A stretch of DNA of 64,000 nt from Paenibacillus hamazuiensis (lineage in GTDB: Bacteria > Bacillota > Bacilli > Paenibacillales > NBRC-103111): assembly GCF_023276405.1 (NCBI RefSeq), contig NZ_JALRMO010000001.1:5763001-5827000 (forward strand), read 5' to 3'. The notes below the pieces were generated by a model. The model was not told where the DNA came from and searched no databases. It worked only from the letters and a program-made list of their open reading frames with translations. Shown here piece by piece: positions 8,015-16,687 of the stretch; within the stretch, counting starts at the first letter, position 1; every line of letters starts with the position of its first letter. Both the position numbers and the translations under genes were made by a program.

Positions 8015-9490
8015 TCAGGTGCCGCAGAAGGTACGGTATGGTCGGTTCGACGGCTCGGGCAGCTTGCAGTACTCGGCCTGTTCGGGGGAGTGCGCATAAG
8101 GATCGGCAAGAACCTTAAGCAGCCTCTCCATCACGCTGTAGTCTCCGCGGTCCACCGCGGCCTCCAGCGCCTCCTCCACCCGGTGATTGCGCGGGATGAC
8201 CGCGGGATTGCTGCTGCGCATCAGCTGCTGCGAGACGTCTTCGGATTCCCGCTGCCCGCTCAGCCGCTCCCGCCACCTCTTTTGCCACTCGGTAAATTCC
8301 GAGGCGCCCGACATAGCCGTCTCTTCCGGCTTGGCAAAAGTGAGCGCGCGGAACGTGTTGGTGTAATCGGCGCGATGCTTCTGCATCATGTCGAGCAGAT
8401 CTTTGATCAAGATTTCGTCCTCGGCCTGAGCGCCCGCGAGGCCCAGCTTCGCTCTCATTCCCGCAAGCCATTGGCTTTGGAACTGCTTGGTGAAATCGGC
8501 AAGCGCCTCCTCGGCCAGCTTCACCGCCTGCTCCTCATCATCGTGCAGCAGCGGAAGAAGAGCCTCCGCCAACCTTGCGAGATTCCACGCGGCAATATAC
8601 GGCTGGTTGCCGTATGCGTAGCGGCCCTGCACGTCGATGGAGCTGAACACCGTGGCAGGGTCGAACGCGTCCATAAAGGCGCACGGGCCGTAATCGATCG
8701 TCTCGCCGCTCAGCGCCATGTTGTCGGTGTTCATGACCCCATGGATAAAGCCGACGAGCTGCCATTTGGCAATGAGCGACGCTTGCCGCCGGACTACTTC
8801 CCGGAACAAGGAAAGGTAGCGGTTATCGTCCGCGCCCGCTTCCGGAAAATGCCTTTGCAGCGTATAGTCGGCCAAAGTCCGAAGATCCTGGACGGTCCCC
8901 CATCGGGCGGCATACTGAAAAGTGCCGACGCGAATATGGCTCGAAGCGACGCGGGTCAAAACAGCTCCAGGCAGCTCGGTTTCGCGCTGGATGCCCTGGC
9001 CGGTCGTGACCACCGCCAGACTGCGGGTGGTCGGAATGCCAAGCGCATGCATCGCTTCGCTGATGATATATTCGCGCAGCATCGGCCCGAGCGCCGCCCG
9101 GCCGTCGCCGCCGCGGGAGTACGGCGTTCTGCCCGACCCTTTAAGCTGGATATCGAACCGTTCGCCTTCGGGAGTAATCTGCTCGCCGAGCAGGATGGCC
9201 CGGCCGTCCCCCAGCATCGTAAAATGCCCGAATTGATGCCCCGCATAAGCTTGTGCGAGAGGCTCCGCGCCTTCGGGAATCCGGTTGCCGGCAAACGCCG
9301 CTGCACCTTCATCGCTTCTCAGCGCCTGAACGTTCAAGCCCAGAGATGCCGCGAGCCGCTCATTGAATATGATTAACTTCGGCGACCGTACAGGCGTCGG
9401 GGCGAGCCGCGTAAAAAATACGTCCGGCAGCCGGGCATAGCTGTTGTCAAAGTTCCATCCTGTTTTTAGGATTGCTGTGTTTTCGTTCAT
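8015..9490 (-). CDS. selO: SelO/YdiU protein adenylyltransferase
   Basis: 491 residues, the normal length for the SelO pseudokinase family, which transfers AMP from ATP to Ser/Thr/Tyr of target proteins with the nucleotide bound in flipped orientation, linked to redox homeostasis. Diagnostic stretches are [59 protein letters not shown] (catalytic-loop D/N) and [11 protein letters not shown] (metal-binding Asp). The C-terminus ends TFCGT, with Cys where animal SelO has selenocysteine. ATG 9490 is preceded by AAGGAG at seven bases. It is monocistronic and regulation is not evident. Confidence 0.93.
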   Translation of the reverse strand: MNENTAILKTGWNFDNSYARLPDVFFTRLAPTPVRSPKLIIFNERLAASLGLNVQALRSDEGAAAFAGNRIPEGAEPLAQAYAGHQFGHFTMLGDGRAILLGEQITPEGERFDIQLKGSGRTPYSRGGDGRAALGPMLREYIISEAMHALGIPTTRSLAVVTTGQGIQRETELPGAVLTRVASSHIRVGTFQYAARWGTVQDLRTLADYTLQRHFPEAGADDNRYLSLFREVVRRQASLIAKWQLVGFIHGVMNTDNMALSGETIDYGPCAFMDAFDPATVFSSIDVQGRYAYGNQPYIAAWNLARLAEALLPLLHDDEEQAVKLAEEALADFTKQFQSQWLAGMRAKLGLAGAQAEDEILIKDLLDMMQKHRADYTNTFRALTFAKPEETAMSGASEFTEWQKRWRERLSGQRESEDVSQQLMRSSNPAVIPRNHRVEEALEAAVDRGDYSVMERLLKVLADPYAHSPEQAEYCKLPEPSNRPYRTFCGT

Positions 9491-9613
9491 CTTATCTCCT
9501 TGTCCCCTGAGGGCATTACAATTTGTCGAAGTCTGATCAATTATAGGGAAGCCCGCTATATTGTTTGCTTTTACCATTTTATTATACCCTTGCCAGGCGT
9601 GGTTGGCACTCTT

Positions 9614-9759
9614 CTAGGAGTCTGTCCGACGGATTGGATGTTGTGAATTTTTATTCAATTGAACTTGATTTCAAGAGCGGTGGAGAGGCAATCCCTTACG
9701 TGGAATACACGTCATTGAATAAAAATTCACCAATTTTGCTTCGTCGGACAGACTCCTAG
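9614..9759. mobile_element. 146-bp inverted-repeat element (MITE-like)
   Basis: The two ends are perfect 18-bp inverted repeats: CTAGGAGTCTGTCCGACG at 9614-9631 and its reverse complement at 9742-9759. Further in, GTGAATTTTTATTCAAT and its complement continue the match with a one-base offset. The short centre has no coding signs and the ends start with the palindrome CTAG. This is the structure of a miniature non-autonomous transposable element or a solo IS-end pair. Confidence 0.6.
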
Positions 9760-9829
9760 CTGAACATTTTGACCAAGGCGGAGAAGCGTCAAACAGATCG
9801 AAGAAACCTAAGAACAGTTCACAGTTCAC

Positions 9830-10020
9830 GAAATAAAGGAACTGACGTTCGCTATCTTCGGGTGAATGGTCATATCTGAAAAAATAAAGGAACCGAGATG
9901 CGCTATATCGGGGAAAAACGGCGTGAGGACCGGAAAAACATGGGAATAACGCACCTGAGTTCCTTTAAATTTGGCAAACCACTCGAAATGGGCATTTTAG
10001 CGCACTGCAGTTCCTTTATG
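9830..10020. repeat. Four-unit dispersed repeat, locus A
   Basis: Units resembling AAAGGAACTGAGRTGCGCTA occur twice forward (about 9835 and 9885) and twice in reverse orientation (ending about 9978 and 10017), so the block can fold into nested hairpins. The same arrangement recurs at 22684-22872. Apart from these units and the preceding inverted-repeat element, the gap between selO and the next gene shows nothing coding. Confidence 0.6.
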
Positions 10021-10130
10021 AACCTGCGTGATCTTTAGTCATAGCTACTCCTCGAACAACGGCTCCCGATTGCCTCCGGCGCATACGAAAACAGCCGGAG
10101 CTTCGGCCTGACTCTCAAAAATGGCGAAGT

Positions 10131-11372
10131 TCAATCGGTATCGGTTGCCGCCAGCACGGCCAGCGTGCGTCCGTCCGGCCGAAGAGCTGCGATACCGAAG
10201 TCCCATGCCACATGGTGAAACCACGGCGTCGGCGCCTCGAAATACCACCAACGGCAGCTTTCCGCCTGCTTCAGCACAAACGGCATATCCGCATCGTCCG
10301 GCGCCCCGGCCAACGCCCCCATCGACCGCCATGCCTCAAGCCGGCCGTATGCGTTAAGATCCCCGCTGCTGTAAGCCCCGCCGTTGGCCGCGGCCGAATA
10401 AAGGAGGCTGAATATCCGGGCGGGACGCATTCCTTCCAGCAGCACATGCTCCGCCGGCGCACCGTGCAGGCAAGTCAGGCCGAAACTCAGCAGCAGCTCC
10501 GGTGCGATTTGATCCGGTTCATGACGCGTCTGCAAATCGAAAACGGCGGCTTCCGTTTTCCCGTTCGACCGATCCATCCAATTTCGCACGGCGGATTGCA
10601 TGCCCATCAGTTCTTCATCCGTATGGATCGGATGGAATGCAGAAGGGGCAACCCCCGTATCCGCCGACCTTGCCTTCGTGTCCCGGTATTTCTCCTCGGA
10701 TACACGCCGATGCGGTCCAAACGGAGTAGAGTGTCCGCCGCCGCCGTCACGGTTATAATACATAAGCGAAATCTCTTCCTCCAGGGACGTTAAGGTCAGC
10801 GGCAGCCAAACCAACGGGTGATTCTCCGCTTCCGCTTTGTCACAGACATGCCGTACGACAGAGCGCCGTTCATCGACCTTCCCCCTTGCAGCCATTTCGT
10901 ACAGAAGAAGCACCTTGGCCTCCAGCGATACCCGCCGATCTTCGGCCGCATTCTCCAGTATGCGGTGCAGCCCTTCCGCCGAACGGTTCGCCGCCATAAG
11001 CGCCATATAATAACGCAGATTGTAAGACCGCGGGTTCCTCGGAAAGGCGGATTGAGCCCCGCGCCGTTCCGTTAGAAGCCGAAGCAGGCAAAACAGCGCA
11101 TCCGCTCCTGTGTAGAGCTGAGCAAAATACATGTCAAGACGGTCCAGCAGATGATTCAACCCATTCCAGTTTTGCTCCTTGGGACGAACGTGCGCCTCCA
11201 TCCACTCCACAGACTCCAGCAAAATCTCGCTTTGTCCCTGTTCCGCCCACTCCCTCATCATGGCAAGCAACTGCCCGGACAATGCCTCCTTGTAGCCAAA
11301 TTCGGCATATTCCGATATCAGGCTTTGAAATAATTCCAGCTCCCGCTTCATATTCGCTTCCCGGCCCACCAT
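10131..11372 (-). CDS. Uncharacterised protein, possibly DUF6183 family
   Basis: 413 residues, cytoplasmic, with no signal peptide or membrane segment. The first two thirds are mostly helical and might hold degenerate TPR-like repeats (for example NLRYYMALMAANRSAEGLHRI). The C-terminal part WYFEAPTPWFHHVAWDFGIAALR followed by DGRTLAVLAATDTD is a conserved-looking beta-rich block; from memory it resembles DUF6183, but I could not verify this. ATG 11372 has AAGGAAG at a suitable distance; ATG 11351 is an alternative. It follows a membrane protein gene by nine bases and is probably co-transcribed. Confidence 0.55.
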   Translation of the reverse strand: MVGREANMKRELELFQSLISEYAEFGYKEALSGQLLAMMREWAEQGQSEILLESVEWMEAHVRPKEQNWNGLNHLLDRLDMYFAQLYTGADALFCLLRLLTERRGAQSAFPRNPRSYNLRYYMALMAANRSAEGLHRILENAAEDRRVSLEAKVLLLYEMAARGKVDERRSVVRHVCDKAEAENHPLVWLPLTLTSLEEEISLMYYNRDGGGGHSTPFGPHRRVSEEKYRDTKARSADTGVAPSAFHPIHTDEELMGMQSAVRNWMDRSNGKTEAAVFDLQTRHEPDQIAPELLLSFGLTCLHGAPAEHVLLEGMRPARIFSLLYSAAANGGAYSSGDLNAYGRLEAWRSMGALAGAPDDADMPFVLKQAESCRWWYFEAPTPWFHHVAWDFGIAALRPDGRTLAVLAATDTD

Positions 11373-11381
11373 ATCACTTCC

Positions 11382-11906
11382 TTAAATGTAAAATTCCTTA
11401 ATCGTCCTCAGGGCAAAAACCAGAAGAGCAAAATGAAGAAGGGCCGGCAAAAAACCGTCCATCGCGAGAATAACGACAAATAGCCACGCAATGAGAGGAA
11501 TCGTTTGCAGCGAGAAGACCCCGCAGGCGACCGCTATGATCGAAAACTTCGCGAAACTTCCCTGGCCCTGTCCGCGCCGCCAAAAAAGCAGCGAAAACAA
11601 CAAGGCGATCATGCCGACGGCGATGGAAACCTGAGCCCAGTAAGTGACAAGCGGTCGTTCCGAGCCGATTTCATCCTGCATAAAGGCAAACGAAATGCCC
11701 CAAGAGCCGGATAACCCGGGAATGTACAAAATGCCCGCGAGTATGGAAATCCCCCCCGTTAACAGAAGCCATTTTGCCGCCATACTCGTACTATGCTTGG
11801 ACGTCCCGGACTCCTTACCCGCAGGGCCTACCGCCGAATTTCCGCTGCCGGTCTTTGTACATACAACCCGAGAGCATGTAAATCCTGCGCCCTTCAACAG
11901 CCTCAA
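11382..11906 (-). CDS. Small four-helix membrane protein, unknown function
   Basis: About 174 residues. Four hydrophobic segments are seen: WLLLTGGISILAGILYI, WAQVSIAVGMIALLFSLLFW, FSIIAVACGVFSLQTIPLIA and FVVILAMDGFLPALLHFALL. The long N-terminal stretch before the first helix is Ser/Gly-rich and poorly conserved in character. The TTG at 11906 is proposed as start because GGAGG lies eight bases upstream; the first ATG (11780, MAAKWLLL) lacks a clear ribosome site. No family is recognised. Confidence 0.5.
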   Translation of the reverse strand: MRLLKGAGFTCSRVVCTKTGSGNSAVGPAGKESGTSKHSTSMAAKWLLLTGGISILAGILYIPGLSGSWGISFAFMQDEIGSERPLVTYWAQVSIAVGMIALLFSLLFWRRGQGQGSFAKFSIIAVACGVFSLQTIPLIAWLFVVILAMDGFLPALLHFALLVFALRTIKEFYI

Positions 11907-11961
11907 TTTTCGTTCCTCCAATCACTCTATACCGGTTCATAACTGAGTAGACGCACGGAAT

Positions 11962-12171
11962 TTACCAAAAGTTCCGATTAGCCGGTAAATAATGCCTTTG
12001 GCGGAGCGAGTACGGCGGAGCGGCTAAAACATACCCTATGTAATTGAACAAGGCAACATTGCTGCCAAGGATCAGGAATCCGATGCCGTACAACATCAGC
12101 AGCCCGGGATCTTTCAGATGACTCGCCAGGGAGGAAAGTAATTTGCCGATTTCCATGGCACGGAGATGGAA
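11962..12171 (-). pseudogene. MFS transporter fragment (YnfM/YybF-like)
   Basis: About 57 codons read like the middle of an AraJ/YnfM-type MFS exporter: SLASHLKDPGLLMLYGIGF followed by NVALFNYIGYVLAAPPYSL. After PPYSL the frame shifts, and the next stretch reads as transporter only in another frame (KGIIYRLIGTFGKF). Neither the N-terminal half nor the C-terminal helices remain. It faces a LysR fragment about 1.7 kb to the right with the geometry of a divergent yybE/yybF-type pair. Confidence 0.65.
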
Positions 12172-12230
12172 ACGGCGCAGGGCCCGTTTCGCTATCCACG
12201 GGACGATCAAGTTGAAGGCATGCGTCAAGG

Positions 12231-12606
12231 TTCACGGACGGAACGAAAGGGATAGTAGAGGCGATCATCAAGCAGCTATCGTCCACGACGTATAGCGTCA
12301 GGCTCAAGCAGGGCTGGCGGCTTGATACTCTGAGCAGGGTGTCGTCTTGCCGCAAGGTGGTCCGTATGAGATAGCGACCAATGTGCTATTCCAGGTCTTT
12401 CGACGATTTGGAGAAGCACTGGACGAAGGATGCGTGGAACGATATGAAAGCGCGAACGTTGATCGAAGGGGAGGGGGACGGACGGTTCGAACCGGACCGG
12501 GATATCATCCGAGTTGATTTGTGGCGATCGTCGCCCGGTTGGCTTTATTGAAATTTGAAACATACAATGAATTATTTTCCATAATATTAACATTAAATCA
12601 ACTTAA
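12231..12606 (+). pseudogene. C-terminal remnant of an SLH-domain surface protein
   Basis: In one frame from 12234 the reading is GIVEAIIKQLSSTTYSV, then an in-frame TAG at 12372, then SFDDLEKHWTKDAWNDMKAR and LIEGEGDGRFEPDRDI. Past that point the match continues only after a frame change: FVAIVARLALLKFE. This is the conserved end of a Paenibacillus-type SLH protein (pre-SLH strand plus the last SLH motif, HWAKDAVNDM and GDGRFEPDRDITRAEF in intact members). The stop, the frameshift and the missing body show it is dead. No terminator or ribosome site goes with it. Confidence 0.7.
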
Positions 12607-12788
12607 TTTACATCATTTAACATGATAGTATATTTATAGGCCGTGTTGTTTGAAACACACAAATTACCTTACGTCTTTTGGCGGCTATTTCAAAGAGTCA
12701 TTGTTGACTTTTAAGGTGGCGATCCTGTTCCATACATATTACTTTCATTATTCATTTTATCTGTTTTTCCTGCTGGAGGTTATAGGCG

Positions 12789-13862
12789 ATGCGAATCAAA
12801 ACAATAAGCTTGGCAGTGGTTATTTCGTTATTACTGTTTGGCAGCAATATTGCATACGGAGAATCAGCTTCACTGATCGAAATAAACATGCCTTTACCCA
12901 AAAGCTTAGATGAGACCAATTTTGATGTTGACTACCCCATTAAAGTGAACGGGGCGGATTATATAATAAAAGGCAGCCCTTTTGTTTATCGCGATTTAAC
13001 CTATATGCCGGCCAGAACGATACTGGAAATATTTCATATTGTCGTAAAATATAATGATCTTGACCGAACGATACAGTGGGCAGATAAAGAAAAAACCATT
13101 TTTATTTCTCCTCTCAAAACGCTATATCAGGAACCCCGAGGGGCATTGGTGAGGAATGGAAACAAGACGGAAACTGTGACAGAAAGCTATTTGCTTGTAA
13201 ATGACTTAAGTTACTTGCCACTCCGTTTTATTGCGGAAACGTTCGGTTATACCGTGAATTATGATGATACAAAAAAACAAATCACGATAACAGGGAATCA
13301 ATCCTTAGAAAATCAAAATGTTGCTTTCTCGGACGAACAACAAGCGATCATCGATGCTATTTCGGGGTATGAGGCCAAACCAACATTATCGCTCAAAGGA
13401 ATCGCGTATTGGCCCGGAGATATGCACACAGACATTGAAGTCAATTTGAACAGAGAATATACGAGAGACAGCATCGTTGAAACTTCAATAGTTAATGAAA
13501 TCGGCGGAAAGCAGTATAAAGGGACTCGGAAGGTTTCATGGTACGGTTCAATGTCAATCGGAGTATCCGAAATTTCACCTGAAGGGACGGAGAAAATCGT
13601 CAATTTATTACCTTTTGCTGGTCGGCATCCTTATACGGAATTCAGCATCCTAAGGTTGTGCGGATTAAATAAATATGGAAATATGACGATTGAAAAGAAT
13701 CAAGATAACGCAGAAATCGTCACATACAAAATTACCGAACTTCATGGCGAACAAGTCGAAATAAGCTTATCCATTAAAAAAAATAGCGGAGAATTGATTC
13801 GGTATATGGAAAATACTAAATTCGGCAAAAAAACGTTTGCGATTTCTTCCGAAGTAATGTGA
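12789..13862 (+). CDS. Secreted protein with copper-amine-oxidase-N (stalk) modules
   Basis: 357 residues. A Sec signal peptide (MRIKTISLAVVISLLLFGS, cut near AYG-ES) is followed by two short beta modules of the Cu_amine_oxidN1 type: VNGADYIIKGSPFVYRDLTYMPAR (residues 53-76) and SYLLVNDLSYLPLRFIAETF (about 133-152). Despite the name these are wall or stalk modules without copper activity. Residues 180-357 form a domain I do not recognise, possibly LolA-like in strand pattern. GGAGG stands nine bases before the ATG. The gene is clearly more AT-rich than its surroundings and sits inside a broken LysR/MFS locus, suggesting acquisition. Confidence 0.75.
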   Translation: MRIKTISLAVVISLLLFGSNIAYGESASLIEINMPLPKSLDETNFDVDYPIKVNGADYIIKGSPFVYRDLTYMPARTILEIFHIVVKYNDLDRTIQWADKEKTIFISPLKTLYQEPRGALVRNGNKTETVTESYLLVNDLSYLPLRFIAETFGYTVNYDDTKKQITITGNQSLENQNVAFSDEQQAIIDAISGYEAKPTLSLKGIAYWPGDMHTDIEVNLNREYTRDSIVETSIVNEIGGKQYKGTRKVSWYGSMSIGVSEISPEGTEKIVNLLPFAGRHPYTEFSILRLCGLNKYGNMTIEKNQDNAEIVTYKITELHGEQVEISLSIKKNSGELIRYMENTKFGKKTFAISSEVM

Positions 13863-13870
13863 ACCATTAG

Positions 13871-14098
13871 CTGAAAGGGGAAGAAGTCGCCACCGTAGCC
13901 GCGCTCGTCGCTGCAGGCCTGGGCATTTCTTTGCTCCCCGATGCCGGGCTGGACAAAAACAAACTTGCCCAGATCCGCATCCGGGAACCAAAGAGCGAAC
14001 GTGTCATAGTGATGGTTGAGGGAAGGTACTTGCCGCCGGTTGCATCCCGCTTTAAGGAATTTGTGGTCAGCTATTATGACAGAATGATACCAACTTGA
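13871..14098 (+). pseudogene. LysR-type regulator, C-terminal fragment
   Basis: An open stretch of 75 codons with no start codon or ribosome site reads EEVATVAALVAAGLGISLLPD and then a tail ending in FKEFVVSYYDRM. This is the last part of a LysR substrate-binding domain, where V-A-AGLGI-LLP is the family signature. The N-terminal HTH and most of the effector domain are missing; the fragment begins nine bases after the stop of the AT-rich secreted gene. Base composition returns to the GC-rich level of the region here. Confidence 0.7.
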
Positions 14099-14119
14099 GG
14101 ACCGTGTTCGCGCCCTGCC

Positions 14120-14152
14120 AAACAAAAATAACCGATCCCAAAATAGGATCGG
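14120..14152 (-). terminator. Terminator after ABC exporter
   Basis: CCGATCC (14132-14138) pairs with GGATCGG (14146-14152); on the minus strand it is followed by a TTATTTTTG tract. It ends the yyaC/ABC transcript. Confidence 0.8.
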
Positions 14153-14176
14153 TCTGGTGTTATCCGGTATTGCCGC

Positions 14177-16000
14177 TTACGACTCCGCGCTCGCCGTCGC
14201 TTTGGCGAACTGCGTATGGTACAGCCGCGCGTACAGGCCGTCCCTCGCGAGCAGCTCCGCATGCGTCCCCTTCTCGACGAGCCGGCCGCCGTCCAGCACG
14301 ACGATCTGGTCGGCCGCCAGCACCGTCGACAGGCGGTGCGCGATGACAAGCGTCGTGCGGCCGCGCATAAGCTGCTCGAGCGCGGACTGTACATAAGCCT
14401 CGGACTCGGAGTCGAGGTGCGAGGTCGCTTCATCCAGCACGAGGATGCGCGGATTTTTCAAAATCGCGCGGGCGATCGCGATCCGCTGCCGTTCCCCGCC
14501 GGACAGGCGGTGCCCCCGCTCGCCGACCATCGTATCGTAGCCTTCCGGCAGCGAGGCGATCAGGTCGTGGATGTACGCCTGGCGGCACGCCGTCTCCAGC
14601 TCCTCCTGCGTCGCATCCGGCTTCGCAAACAGCAGGTTCTCGCGCACCGTCGCATGAAACATAAACGATTCCTGCGTCACGAACGCCACCTGGCTGCGCG
14701 CGCTGGCCAGCGTCACGTCCCGCAGGTCGTGCCCGTCCAGCAGCACCCGGCCTTCGGTCGGGTCGTACAGCCGCGCAAGCATCCCGATCAGCGTCGATTT
14801 GCCGGCGCCGCTCGGGCCGACCACCGCGACCATCTCGCCGGGCTCGACCTCGAAGCCGACGTGGCGAAGCGCATATTGTCCCGGCTTGTAGGCGAACGAC
14901 ACGTTGCGGAATTCCACGTGCCCCCGCACTGTCGGCAGCTCGGCGGCCCGAGGGGAGTCGACAATATCCGGCTCCAAATCCTGGTATTCGAAAATGCGCT
15001 GGAACACGCCGAGCGCGGTGCCGACTTCCACGTGCAAATTCAAAAGCGTGCCGACCGGCCCGTACAGCCGCCCGAGATACGCCGTAAAGGCGACGATTGC
15101 GCCGATCGTCATCGTGCCATGAATGATGTTGTAGCCGCCGTACAAATAAATGAGCGCGGTGCCGAGCGGCCCGAGCAAACCGATGACCATGCCGTACCAG
15201 CGGCCGACGAGATTCAGCCTGAGCTCCAGGTCCATCACCCGCTGGTTCAGCTCGCCGAACTTTCGCTGCTGATCCGGCTCCCTTTGAAAAATCCGCGTCA
15301 GCAGCGCCCCCGAAACGCCGAAAATTTCCCCCAGCTGCGCCGACATCTCGCCGCGCACCCGCTGCGTTTCGATGCGCAAGCGCTTACGCAAATCGGATAC
15401 CTTGCGCACCGGCAAAATAAACACTGGCAGGATGACGACGGACAGCAAGGCGAGCCGCCAATCGAGCGCAAACAAAATCGCTACCGACGTGATGACGATA
15501 ACCGCCTGCGTCACGGTTTGCACGACGAGCGTCGTCACGACGCCCTGCACCGCCTGCACGTCGCCCGTCAGCCGCTGGATCAGCTCGCCCGCCTTCGCAT
15601 TCGTAAAAAAAGCCATCGACTGCCGCTGCAGATTGACGAACAGCGAATGCCGCAAGTCGCGCATGACGCCTTGACCGACCTTCGTGTTCTCGTGGTTTTG
15701 CCAGACGCCGAGCAGGCCGCTGACCAGCGGCAGCAGCACCATCAGCCCGACCATCGTAAACAGCATGCTCATGTTGCGCTCGGGGATCGCATGGTCGATG
15801 ATCTCCTTCATCACGAGCGGCGGGATCAGCCCGATGAGCGCCGCCCCGAGCGCCAGCAGCAAAATCGCCGCGAGCGGCCAGTAATATCCGCGGAACAAAG
15901 AAAAGATGCGCCGCACGGACACATCCTTCAGCGTCGCTTTGCTCCGGTTCCCCAAATGCTTATCCAAACCGCCGTCGAAACGGATGCCGTCATGTCTCAT
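14177..16000 (-). CDS. ABC exporter, fused permease/ATPase (multidrug type)
   Basis: 607 residues. A type-IV ABC transmembrane domain with six helices (about residues 35-320, EYQDLEPDIVDSPRAAELP linker) is fused to an ATPase with Walker A GPSGAGKST, Q-loop VTQESFMF, signature LSGGERQ, Walker B ILVLDEATS and H-loop IAHRLS. All catalytic residues are intact. Such half-transporters act as homo- or heterodimers exporting drugs, lipids or peptides; the substrate is unknown. Its start overlaps the 3' end of yyaC by 11 bases, so the two are translationally coupled. The long N-terminal cytoplasmic extension (DGIRFDGGLDKHLGN) is like that of YfiB/YfiC-type exporters. Confidence 0.9.
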   Translation of the reverse strand: MRHDGIRFDGGLDKHLGNRSKATLKDVSVRRIFSLFRGYYWPLAAILLLALGAALIGLIPPLVMKEIIDHAIPERNMSMLFTMVGLMVLLPLVSGLLGVWQNHENTKVGQGVMRDLRHSLFVNLQRQSMAFFTNAKAGELIQRLTGDVQAVQGVVTTLVVQTVTQAVIVITSVAILFALDWRLALLSVVILPVFILPVRKVSDLRKRLRIETQRVRGEMSAQLGEIFGVSGALLTRIFQREPDQQRKFGELNQRVMDLELRLNLVGRWYGMVIGLLGPLGTALIYLYGGYNIIHGTMTIGAIVAFTAYLGRLYGPVGTLLNLHVEVGTALGVFQRIFEYQDLEPDIVDSPRAAELPTVRGHVEFRNVSFAYKPGQYALRHVGFEVEPGEMVAVVGPSGAGKSTLIGMLARLYDPTEGRVLLDGHDLRDVTLASARSQVAFVTQESFMFHATVRENLLFAKPDATQEELETACRQAYIHDLIASLPEGYDTMVGERGHRLSGGERQRIAIARAILKNPRILVLDEATSHLDSESEAYVQSALEQLMRGRTTLVIAHRLSTVLAADQIVVLDGGRLVEKGTHAELLARDGLYARLYHTQFAKATASAES

Positions 16001-16553
16001 CCGAATCCTCCCCTTCCTCCGAGTCCTCCTCCAGCGGGAATACGGCGATCACCGCCCGGGCGATCGCCTTCGCCATTTCGAGCACCTTGTACAGCGAGGT
16101 GCTCTGCAGGATCGAATATTTGTTGCCTTCATCGACGTTGACGATCGCCGCCACCCCGTAATCGCCGACGCCGGGAAGCCCCATCCCGACCGCCTTGCCG
16201 GGCATCAGCGGCTGATTCGATACCTGGAAGCAGCCGACTGACGCCGCTTGACCAAGACATGCGTCGATGGCGATCACCTTTTTCCCGGGCGGAATTTCCT
16301 GCAGCCGGGCAAGCATGTTGCTCGCATCGAACGGCCTGCGCAGCGTGCCGATCACGTGAGCATATCCGGCATCCTCCAGCATCGTGCCGACGATCGGTCC
16401 GAGCGCATCCCCTGTCGACCGGTCCGTCCCGATACATAAAAATACAAGCTGATCCGCCTCGAGCGGCTCTTCCCGAATGTACCGGAAAAACGATTCCAGC
16501 TCGCTTCCTTTCAGCTTTTTGCGAAACATTCGGTGATCCCAGCTACCGTCCAT
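15990..16553 (-). CDS. yyaC: Spore protein YyaC (DUF1256)
   Basis: 187 residues of the YyaC family, a sporulation-associated protein with a peptidase/hydrogenase-maturation-like fold. Hallmarks are LVFLCIGTDRSTGDALGPIVG (binding loop), GTLRRPFDASNM, VIAIDACLGQ and GMGLPGVGDYGVAAIVN. It is restricted to endospore formers and is believed to act in the developing spore. GGAGG lies five bases before the ATG. The gene leads a two-gene transcript with the ABC exporter downstream. The acidic tail EEDSEEGEDSDE overlaps the exporter's start region in another frame. Confidence 0.88.
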   Translation of the reverse strand: MDGSWDHRMFRKKLKGSELESFFRYIREEPLEADQLVFLCIGTDRSTGDALGPIVGTMLEDAGYAHVIGTLRRPFDASNMLARLQEIPPGKKVIAIDACLGQAASVGCFQVSNQPLMPGKAVGMGLPGVGDYGVAAIVNVDEGNKYSILQSTSLYKVLEMAKAIARAVIAVFPLEEDSEEGEDSDET

Positions 16554-16687
16554 ACGTTCCTCCTGAACTCCATGCTACCCCATATTGTACCATATCCGCC
16601 TGCGTATTTGTTTGTATGCGAAGCATCGTGTTATAATGCCGACAAAATCATGTTCGAAATCACACCCGACTTCGCGAGGTGCTGCCC

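Noticed and set aside
9565-9759. 64-aa frame over the inverted-repeat element
   Set aside because: Coincides with the MITE-like element and has no ribosome site.
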